In this document: piece by piece, positions 16,768 to 23,952 of the stretch
Numbering within the stretch: the first letter of the stretch is position 1
Layout of the letters: each line of letters opens with the position of its first letter
IMG/VR virus record: IMGVR_UViG_3300010158_000317
Span: 1-23,952 of that record
Direction: 5' to 3' (one strand)
DNA length: 23,952 bases
From: a virus
Position numbers and translations under genes: made by a program
The notes under the pieces: generated by a model
Told to the model about the DNA's origin: nothing
Database searches by the model: none
The model's input: only the letters and a program-made list of their open reading frames with translations

Positions 16768-19001
16768 TGGCAGCAATTATTAATGAAAGAGATAAAGCGT
16801 TACAAAGTGTAGCGTATAGGACTATGGATACTTCAGTAACTATAGCCTCAAATAATGGTGCATTATTTAAAACTCCTAAAAATGGAGCATTAACTATACC
16901 TACAGCAGGTATAACGCTTACAGCAACTGCAAGTGTTATATTTACAGCCGCTGCTGTGTATACCTGGCATTATGCACTAAGCGCTACTCCCACAACATGG
17001 GTATTGCTAGGCACTGGTAACACACAAACTATTTCAAACACAGCATTTTTAACTGCTGTTGGCAATTCCACAGCAATAAACTACCGTTGCACAGTAACAG
17101 AAAACTTACTAACAACTGCTTATGGCTACTATAACGTACAGTATAGCCTAGAAGCTTCAGAACCTATTGTAACAAACTTATCTCGAGTTGTTGCAACAGT
17201 TGGATCTAATGCAGCAGGTACTCCTGTTAGTTTTGCAAATACAGATACAACAATTACTGTAACTCGTGGTACAAGTAACTTAACCTATAGTTCCACAGGC
17301 GGAGCAAACACATTTCAGGTTGCTGTTGATACTAGTGGAACCAATGCCTCAAATCGCACACTAGATACGCAAACTGCAGTAAATGGTGGGACCACTTATA
17401 CATTAGCCGGTATTACAGGACTAACAGCAGATTCTGCAAAAGTTGTGTTTGTGATTACGCCTTATGACGCAGCTGGTGCAGTTATGGCATCTATAACTCG
17501 AGAAATTACTTATACAAAGGTTACAAACGGTGTTGTTGGCGCAAATGCGGTATTTTATTACTTAGATATTCCAACTCCGGTTATAAGTAAATCTACAAGT
17601 AGCCCCTTAATTACAGGTACACATAGTGGTATTACGGTAACTGGTAAAAAAGTAAATGGTGGTACAACTACTAATTACGGTTATATAACAATTACTGGCA
17701 ATGGTGGCACAGAAGTAGGTACTGCTGATTCTTTAACAAAAAGCTTTACACCTAATAACACAGATACGTACACATCATACACAGTAAAACTATATAATGA
17801 AGCCAGCGTAGCATCACCTACTCAAATATTATTAGACACACAGGTAATTCCAGTTGTGTTTATTGGTGGTAGTACTATTACTGCTACGCTAACTAACCCA
17901 AATACGGTTATTCCCACAGACTCATCAGGTAATGCAGGCGTTTATACAAATACTACCACAGATGTTTATGTTTACGAAGGTGCAACTGCACTAACATATG
18001 ATGCGGTTGGTACTAGTAATGGTACTTGGAAAGTTACAACAAGTGCTACCAATATTACAGCAGGAGCTGTTACTGACTTAGGCATATACGGTCGCACAGC
18101 CATTGCTGCAAATATCCTAGCTGATACAGCTTTTATTAATTTTAATATTACTGGAACTACCCTAGGCGGTCAAACATTTACTGCAACAGCCACCCAAACT
18201 TTTGCAAAAAGCAAAGCAGGCATTACTGGTAGTGCAGGGAAAAATGCACTTGTAGCTATTGTTAATTATTATGCTTGGGGTAACTCAGGAGTTCCTACTT
18301 ATACTGGTAATATAACATATACTTGGTCAACTAGTAGTTATAGTTGGCCAACTAAACCAGCTGCTTGGACAACAACTATTGGAGCAGCTCCAGGTACAGG
18401 ATATACTTTATATCAATTAAGTTTAACTATAAAAGGCCTAGAAGGCGATACTAGTACAACAGTAGATATGGCAACTGCAATTGTTGGTACAATTGGTTAT
18501 CGTAATGATGGTACAATTGGATTGCAAGGCAATTCTGCACGTACTGTTTACGTAGTTACTACTAGTGCCATAGTACCAGGAAGCCCTACTCCAGCTGTAC
18601 CTGGTGCCGGCGGTGCCGGCGGCGATGCTATACCAACCAGCACGGTCACTAATTTAGATGGTACACTAGCTACTTGGAGTTTTCAGGCAAGTAGTATCTT
18701 AACTGGTGGTCAGTACATGTATCAATGCGATGGTATACTTAACACCGCCACTAATGCAATTACTTGGAATAGCCCCTATCTTTCAAATTTAAAAGTAGGT
18801 AGTTTATCTGCTATTAGTGCTAATTTAGGTAGTATTAGTGCTGGTGCTTTAAATATTAATAATAAATTTATTGTAGAATCAACAGGTGCTACAACTATTC
18901 AAAGTGGTACAACTGGTTCTCGTATGCAAATGACTGAGAACTTTATTAAAATATACGATGGTAGTATACTCAGAGTACAATTAGGTAATTTAAGTATGTA
19001 A
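16767..19001 (+). CDS. Tail tip / host-specificity protein with Ig-like domains and J-like C-terminus
   Basis: A 744-residue protein starting at the ATG that overlaps the previous stop (TAATG), with GAGGT at 16753-16757. An upstream TTG at 16728 would extend into the hub gene and has no support. The N-terminus (INERDKALQSVAYRTM) is followed by several Thr/Gly-rich Ig-like beta domains, including YTWHYALSATPTTW (about 70-85) and VYVYEGATALTYD (about 405). Residues about 600-625 are a Pro/Gly hinge. The C-terminus (VGSLSAISANLGSISAGAL, then RMQMTENFIKIYDG and LRVQLG) resembles the end of lambda J-type central tip proteins. It probably forms the central fibre that touches the receptor. The lambda-J role appears divided between this protein and the hub protein; that is inference. 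Confidence 0.65.
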   Translation: MAAIINERDKALQSVAYRTMDTSVTIASNNGALFKTPKNGALTIPTAGITLTATASVIFTAAAVYTWHYALSATPTTWVLLGTGNTQTISNTAFLTAVGNSTAINYRCTVTENLLTTAYGYYNVQYSLEASEPIVTNLSRVVATVGSNAAGTPVSFANTDTTITVTRGTSNLTYSSTGGANTFQVAVDTSGTNASNRTLDTQTAVNGGTTYTLAGITGLTADSAKVVFVITPYDAAGAVMASITREITYTKVTNGVVGANAVFYYLDIPTPVISKSTSSPLITGTHSGITVTGKKVNGGTTTNYGYITITGNGGTEVGTADSLTKSFTPNNTDTYTSYTVKLYNEASVASPTQILLDTQVIPVVFIGGSTITATLTNPNTVIPTDSSGNAGVYTNTTTDVYVYEGATALTYDAVGTSNGTWKVTTSATNITAGAVTDLGIYGRTAIAANILADTAFINFNITGTTLGGQTFTATATQTFAKSKAGITGSAGKNALVAIVNYYAWGNSGVPTYTGNITYTWSTSSYSWPTKPAAWTTTIGAAPGTGYTLYQLSLTIKGLEGDTSTTVDMATAIVGTIGYRNDGTIGLQGNSARTVYVVTTSAIVPGSPTPAVPGAGGAGGDAIPTSTVTNLDGTLATWSFQASSILTGGQYMYQCDGILNTATNAITWNSPYLSNLKVGSLSAISANLGSISAGALNINNKFIVESTGATTIQSGTTGSRMQMTENFIKIYDGSILRVQLGNLSM

Positions 19002-19009
19002 GGATTAAA

Positions 19010-19297
19010 ATGGCTTTTGGTTTAAAAATGTATAAGTCTAATGGACTTGTTGCCTATGATTCAAATTCTGTTACATGGAACCAAGTTGATCAAGTTTATG
19101 TTGCTGGTGGTGGTAGTGGAAGCTGGACATATCCGCTACTTGTAAACAAAGAAATTTTAGTTGTACAAATGCTAATAGATGCACCGCCTACTAACCGAAA
19201 AGCTATAGCACATACTATAACTTCAAGCAATATAACAGGCACCATTTCAATTTCCGGCGGTTCTGAAAACGCCTATTTTTGGGTATTAATGCGATGA
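19010..19297 (+). CDS. Small tail tip-associated protein
   Basis: A 95-residue protein, MAFGLKMYKSNG at the start, SVTWNQVDQVYVAGG in the middle and AYFWVLMR at the end. Small proteins of this pattern often lie next to the J-like gene in siphoviruses and are thought to be tail tip components, but I cannot give a proven function. It has a good ribosome site (AAGGA at 19000-19004) eight bases after the tip protein stop and overlaps the next gene by ATGA. Its first 25 residues share a loose pattern with the start of the giant fibre protein downstream, suggesting a common attachment or cap domain. Confidence 0.65.
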   Translation: MAFGLKMYKSNGLVAYDSNSVTWNQVDQVYVAGGGSGSWTYPLLVNKEILVVQMLIDAPPTNRKAIAHTITSSNITGTISISGGSENAYFWVLMR

Positions 19298-22200
19298 GCT
19301 ATGGATTTTCAGCAACTAATAATTATAATCAAGTTTTAATATCTAGTGATACTCGTAACTTGCATTTTATAGGTAAAGCATATTTATATAATACTTTATT
19401 AACAAGCGACTATTATGGTGGAGTTCGCCAATGGACTTTTAGAATAGGTACTGCTAAAAATATTGTTCCCCTACCCTTTTTTACAATGACTGGTGCGGAG
19501 TATTACGGAGTATCAGCAGTTAGACAAATTAGTGTAGCGGATACTACTATTTTTACTACGGGCCCTATTCCTATAGAAGGTCAACTAGCAAAAACATATA
19601 ATTGGAACAATGCTCCTACTACTATTACAGAAGGCGTAGATAATATTTATAGTATAAATACTACTAACGTATTAAATGGTACTATGCTATACTGGGATAT
19701 ATCGCCAAGTACAGGTAATGATTTTCAGTATACAGACGGTAGTTTTATTATTGGTAGTACTGGAGCTGGTTCTTTTCAAATAACTCCAACTAAGTTTTTT
19801 GACCCATATCCAGAAACCGCAGAAAACTACACTATTAATATTAGAACGTATGCACCATTAACTGGAGCTATAGTATTATCACAAACTATTGTTGTTAATA
19901 ATACCAGTAGTACTGATATTATAGGCTTTGGCTGGACTACTAACGCAAATTGGGGCCCTAATTCAATTACTGAAGGTAGTAACAATACTGGAGGTGTTCC
20001 ACCAGGAGCATTTGTAATTACAGCAATACAAGGGAATAACTCAGTTATAGCAACCTCTTCTACTATAACTCTAGCTAATGAATATACAGAGTCTTATACT
20101 TTTAGCAGTCTAGCATTAACAATGAATGAAGGTGCAGCAAGTACCGTTGGTATTACTACTACTAATGTTAAAGATGGCACAATAGTTTATTGGGAAATTC
20201 CTAATGCTGCAAATGAGTTTTTAGTTACAAGCGGTAGTTTTACTGTAACTAATAATGCAGGATCATTCAGCATTACTACTACTAGTTTTTATGATGCATT
20301 TGCTGAAACAAATGAAACATATAATATTGTATTAAAAAGATTTGATGGCACCGCATATAATACTGTAAAAACATCCTCGGCAATAACTGTAGTTAATGTT
20401 GCTAATGCAGCAGCTACAACAGCTCTTGGATGGAATACAGATTCTACCTTTGGGCCTACTAATTTAACAGAAGGCACTATTTACAGTGGTACTACACCTC
20501 CTAATGTATACGTTGTAACAGATGTTAATCCAAATAATACTGTATATGTTACTTCAGAACCTATTACTCTAGCTACTGAATTTACTGAAACATATACATT
20601 TAGTAGTTTAACGTACAGTATGACTGAAGGTGTTGCCAGCACAGTAAGCATTACTAGTACTAATGTACCTAATGGGACAATAGTATATTGGGAATTGCAA
20701 AATGCTGGAAATGAGTTTTTAGTTACAAGCGGCAGTTTTACTGTAACTAATAATACTGGTTCATTTATTGTAACGCCTACTAAATTTTATGATGCCTTTA
20801 CTGAATTTACTGAAACATACAATATTATTTTAAAAAGATTTAATGGTACTACTTACAATGCCGTAGCAACTTCTACTACAAGAATATCATTAACTAATTC
20901 ACCTAATAATACAGCTACTACAGCCTTAGGATGGAATACTAATGCTTTGTGGGGTACTGATACACTGGTTGAAGGTACTGTGGGTAGTGGTGCTCCTGGT
21001 AGTACAACTATACCGACCAATGTGTTTGTTGTTACAGACATTGATCCTGCCAACACTGTTATAGTTACTTCTCCATTAATTACTTTACCAACTGAAAAAA
21101 TTGAAACATATACTTTTAATAGTATAAACTATACTATGACTGAGGGTATTTCAAATACCGTAACAGTTAGTACAACTAATGTACCTAATGGCACATTAGT
21201 ATATTGGGAATTACAAAATGCTGAAAATGAATTCCTAAGTATTAGTGGTAGTTTTACTATTAATACTAATACAGGATCATTTGTTGTAACTCCTACTAGT
21301 TTTTATGATCCGTACCAAGAAGTAAATGAAACCTACAATATTGTATTAAAAAGATTTAATGGTACTACGTATAATACAGTAAAAACATCTTCTGCAATTA
21401 TTGTTAATGCAGTTAATAATATAGCCACCACTGCATTAGGTTGGAATACTAGTAGTTCATGGGGTACTGGCGCGTTAACAGAAGGTACACTAGGTAGTGG
21501 TGTTCCAGATACTACAACAGGTATTTTACCTACAAATGTATTTGTTGTTACAGATGCTAATCCTGGCAATCCTGTATACGCTACATCTTTTCCAATAACT
21601 ATACGTTCTCAGGCTAGCGAAACATATTCTTTTAGTAGTTTACCAGCAGCTATGATTGAAGGCAGTAGTTCTGCGGTTACTGTTACGACTAACGGTGTTC
21701 CAGATGGCACAATTATAAACTGGACCCTAAACTCAACAAACTCAAATAATTTTGTGGCAGATAGTGGTACTTTTACAGTTTACAGTAACACAGCCACATT
21801 TAGTATAACGCCAACAAATGTTTATGATGCTTATGTAGAATCAGTATCAGATTCATTTACTATTACATTGTTTAAACAGTTTGGTACTCCAGATAATCTT
21901 ACAACTGAAATTTTTATAACTTCCAATAGCATAGTTATAACTCCTAGCACTACCACACAAACTACAGGATTTGGTTGGAACACAAATGCTTTATGGGGCA
22001 CAGACCCTATTAGCGAAGGTGTAGCAGGGGCTGGTATACCAGATGATATAACAGGTACTATACCTGCTAACGTATTTGTAGTAACAGAAACTGATCCACA
22101 AAATATAGTTATTGTTACTTCAGGGAGTATACGCATTGATGCTGATAATTCAGGTTCAGCAGTTGTTTTTGATTATGGTTACGGAAGTTCTGGTTGGGGC

Positions 22201-23952
22201 GGCACAGCGGGCAATGAGCTTGCTGTTAATCGCAATTCAGGCAATGCTGATGTTTTAGTATATACTAATTATCCAGTAGGAACAACTCTTTATTGGTATC
22301 TATCAACAGGTAATTCAACTTTAGACGATAATAGCGTTAATTTTAGACAAACTCAGGGTTTTGCTACAATAGTTGCAGGTTCAAGCGCGTACAATATTGC
22401 TGTTATTACTCTTGAGTATATCTATAACAACGATTCTACAGCTAATCGTTTAGGTACAGGTCTTGCAGCTTATTGGAATACTACAAGCAATACAATTTAT
22501 TCTGTTTCTGATACAAAAAAGAGATTTAAACTACGTTGTAGATTAGGTGATGATACTGGTCCACTACTTGCTGCCGATGGAACACTTAGTGGAACTACAA
22601 CAAGCACTGACGGAACATTACCAATATATTTAACAAGTATTACTTATGCTGCTATAACTCTTTTACGATGGGCTGGCATAGGAGCTGCTTGGGCTAATGA
22701 CCAAGTACTTACAGAAGGTACCAGATATACTTTTCGTTTATCAAACTTTGTAAGTAGTACAGCGTATAGTTGGTCAATTCAACATATAACTACAGATACA
22801 AACGATTTTTTAAGTACAGGCGGTACTACTGGTATTGTTAATCAACCTGGTACAAGTAACTACTCTTTTTCTATAACACCAGTAGTAGACGGAAGACGAG
22901 AAACATTCAAAACCTTTAGAATTACAGTAACTCAATCAGGCAGAACAATAACTTCACCAATTTTAACAATTCGACCTAGCAATGATATAACTGCTCCAGC
23001 CATAGAAGCACCACTAACTATTACAGAAAACCAAAGTTTTACTTGTACTGCAAAAACTGTGGGTTTAGCTGATGGTACCTACTACTGGAGAATAAACAAA
23101 CCCGCTACACCAGGAGCTACTGTAGCAGACTATAACATAGGCCCGCCTGTAACAGGAGACTTTAATTATTTTTATGGTCCAGTTACCATGATTAATAATA
23201 CTGGTACATTTACTGTTCCAGCATTACCAGTTGACAGTATTACAGAAGCTCAAGAATATTTTACTATTAGTTTAGTAACTAAAACTACTGTAACTAGAAC
23301 TTGGAATATTGTAGATGTAAGCACTAATGGTATTAATGATTTTGATGCTATAACAGGAACTACTACACCTGGTGGATTTAATTGGTCTTATTTTACTATT
23401 ACAGCAAAAGCAGATAGTTTAACTGAAGGCACAGAAAAGTTTACGATTAGTATTAGAGATAGTGCTAATAATTTACCTGAATTATGTAGTTCAGGTGAAA
23501 TATCTGTGTTAGACGTTAGCCAACTAGTGCCGCCTGTGGCTCCGTATTTTACGGGGCCAAGCAGGGTATATGAAGGTATACAAAATACTTTTACTGTTAA
23601 AACCTCTGGTTTAACTGATGGTACATATTACTGGCGAATAGATGATATAACTACGTCCACTATAGTTAATCAAAACAATGCAAATAGTACTGGAGATTTT
23701 GGCGTTCAATGGGGTAATATAACAATAACCAATAATACTGGTACGGTTGATATAACTGCAATTTCTGATATAAGTACAGAATTTGATGAAAAATTCACAA
23801 TTAGTATTGTAGGCAAAGCAGGAGTTAATTATAGATACTGGAGTATTAATCCAGTTCTGCCAGCTACTGCTGCTGATTTTACCGCAGGTAGTTTATCTGG
23901 AGCCTGTACACCTGGTGGTTATAATTGGTGGTATTTTACAGTTAATGCTGCA
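19294..23952 (+). CDS. Giant tail fibre-like protein with tandem Calx-beta-like repeats (3' partial)
   Basis: The frame from the ATG at 19294 is open to the window edge, at least 1553 codons; I read every codon and found no stop. Residues 1-99 (MSYGFSATNN, SSDTRNLHFIGKAY, IVPLPFFTMTGAEYYGV) look like a phage tail attachment domain. Five tandem units of 166-172 residues follow (19591 to about 22137), each with TEG...NVPNGT.VYWE...GSFTV...TPT.FYDAF.E..ETYNIVLKRF and then LGWNT..WG...TEG...NVFVVTD. A divergent 300-residue section comes next, then 182-residue units with DGTYYWRI, DF and TEG.EKFTISI. These features resemble Calx-beta domains, common in long phage fibres and bacterial adhesins. It is Thr/Ser/Asn-rich, with no signal peptide. 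It is probably the side or tip fibre; binding specificity and end lie outside the window. Confidence 0.8.
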   Translation, partial: MSYGFSATNNYNQVLISSDTRNLHFIGKAYLYNTLLTSDYYGGVRQWTFRIGTAKNIVPLPFFTMTGAEYYGVSAVRQISVADTTIFTTGPIPIEGQLAKTYNWNNAPTTITEGVDNIYSINTTNVLNGTMLYWDISPSTGNDFQYTDGSFIIGSTGAGSFQITPTKFFDPYPETAENYTINIRTYAPLTGAIVLSQTIVVNNTSSTDIIGFGWTTNANWGPNSITEGSNNTGGVPPGAFVITAIQGNNSVIATSSTITLANEYTESYTFSSLALTMNEGAASTVGITTTNVKDGTIVYWEIPNAANEFLVTSGSFTVTNNAGSFSITTTSFYDAFAETNETYNIVLKRFDGTAYNTVKTSSAITVVNVANAAATTALGWNTDSTFGPTNLTEGTIYSGTTPPNVYVVTDVNPNNTVYVTSEPITLATEFTETYTFSSLTYSMTEGVASTVSITSTNVPNGTIVYWELQNAGNEFLVTSGSFTVTNNTGSFIVTPTKFYDAFTEFTETYNIILKRFNGTTYNAVATSTTRISLTNSPNNTATTALGWNTNALWGTDTLVEGTVGSGAPGSTTIPTNVFVVTDIDPANTVIVTSPLITLPTEKIETYTFNSINYTMTEGISNTVTVSTTNVPNGTLVYWELQNAENEFLSISGSFTINTNTGSFVVTPTSFYDPYQEVNETYNIVLKRFNGTTYNTVKTSSAIIVNAVNNIATTALGWNTSSSWGTGALTEGTLGSGVPDTTTGILPTNVFVVTDANPGNPVYATSFPITIRSQASETYSFSSLPAAMIEGSSSAVTVTTNGVPDGTIINWTLNSTNSNNFVADSGTFTVYSNTATFSITPTNVYDAYVESVSDSFTITLFKQFGTPDNLTTEIFITSNSIVITPSTTTQTTGFGWNTNALWGTDPISEGVAGAGIPDDITGTIPANVFVVTETDPQNIVIVTSGSIRIDADNSGSAVVFDYGYGSSGWGGTAGNELAVNRNSGNADVLVYTNYPVGTTLYWYLSTGNSTLDDNSVNFRQTQGFATIVAGSSAYNIAVITLEYIYNNDSTANRLGTGLAAYWNTTSNTIYSVSDTKKRFKLRCRLGDDTGPLLAADGTLSGTTTSTDGTLPIYLTSITYAAITLLRWAGIGAAWANDQVLTEGTRYTFRLSNFVSSTAYSWSIQHITTDTNDFLSTGGTTGIVNQPGTSNYSFSITPVVDGRRETFKTFRITVTQSGRTITSPILTIRPSNDITAPAIEAPLTITENQSFTCTAKTVGLADGTYYWRINKPATPGATVADYNIGPPVTGDFNYFYGPVTMINNTGTFTVPALPVDSITEAQEYFTISLVTKTTVTRTWNIVDVSTNGINDFDAITGTTTPGGFNWSYFTITAKADSLTEGTEKFTISIRDSANNLPELCSSGEISVLDVSQLVPPVAPYFTGPSRVYEGIQNTFTVKTSGLTDGTYYWRIDDITTSTIVNQNNANSTGDFGVQWGNITITNNTGTVDITAISDISTEFDEKFTISIVGKAGVNYRYWSINPVLPATAADFTAGSLSGACTPGGYNWWYFTVNAA
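19591..22137 (+). repeat. Five tandem protein-coding repeats of 498-516 bp
   Basis: Unit starts at 19591, 20089, 20587, 21103 and 21619 give periods of 498, 498, 516 and 516 bases (166 or 172 codons). The first and last units are the most divergent. The middle three keep long near-identical DNA stretches, such as 20212-20256 against 20710-20754 (one mismatch in 45 bases). Each unit holds a larger Calx-beta-like half and a smaller half with a second TEG motif. Confidence 0.88.
23026..23952 (+). repeat. Second repeat family of 546 bp (182 residues), cut by the window end
   Basis: The segment TENQSFTCTAKTVGLADGTY (from 23026) recurs as YEGIQNTFTVKTSGLTDGTY with its Glu at 23572, 546 bases later. 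Both copies continue with YYWRI, a DF motif, a Gly/Thr strand, a [TI]...E..E.FTISI strand and a PGG[FY]NW..FT segment. Sequence is divergent at DNA level. More copies may follow beyond the window. Confidence 0.75.

Noticed and set aside
19591-23952. CRISPR array or non-coding satellite
   Set aside because: The repeat periods are multiples of three, the frame stays open, and variation follows codon positions; these are protein domain repeats.
19294-23952. Diversity-generating retroelement target in the fibre gene
   Set aside because: No reverse transcriptase, template repeat or adenine-biased variable region is visible; the gene's end is outside the window.

Overview
The window is a single, fully plus-strand block of virion structural genes from a tailed bacteriophage or prophage. 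The order is head protease/capsid, connector, neck, tail terminator, tail tube, tail-assembly chaperones, tape measure, tail hub, tip and fibre, which is the standard late-gene order of a long-tailed siphovirus. The DNA is AT-rich by eye. Two intergenic gaps hold near-perfect sigma70-type promoters (TTGACA or TTGACT, 17-bp spacer, TATAAT), Shine-Dalgarno sites are of the AAGGA/AGGAG type, and terminators are classic GC hairpins with T-tracts. This points to a bacterial host with a housekeeping sigma70-like polymerase. A lambda-J-like end to one tip protein leans towards a Gram-negative host, but the host cannot be named from this sequence.

Head region (1-4658): the window opens inside a prohead protease (S78 type, His/Ser/Glu visible) that continues in the same frame into a delta/scaffold coiled coil and an HK97-fold major capsid protein. 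A strong internal ribosome site and ATG at 422 should make the capsid protein alone as well. Two overlapping hairpins follow. Then come a head-tail adaptor, a large 567-aa neck/connector protein that I cannot name, and a tail terminator, with tightly coupled starts.

Tail shaft region (4659-14769): the tail tube gene ends in a hairpin terminator. The two tail-assembly chaperones are joined by a programmed -1 frameshift at AAATTTC (6681-6687) and end in a strong terminator. The 2522-residue tape measure gene then sits alone between its own consensus promoter and its own terminator. By the usual 0.15 nm per residue rule the tail would be about 380 nm long.

Tail tip region (14770-23952): a second consensus promoter drives a tail hub/baseplate protein, an Ig-rich tip protein with a J-like C-terminus, a 95-aa small tip protein, and a very long fibre-like reading frame. 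That last frame begins at 19294, overlaps its neighbour by ATGA, and is open to the window edge (at least 1553 codons). It contains five tandem units of 166-172 residues and then a second family of 182-residue repeats, both of Calx-beta-like character.

No tRNA, CRISPR array, insertion sequence, integrase, attachment site, lysis gene or defence gene is visible. No gene-free stretch exceeds about 140 bases. The features most worth attention are the protease-capsid fusion with nested capsid start, the frameshift, the isolated tape-measure transcription unit, the unassigned neck protein and the giant repeat protein.
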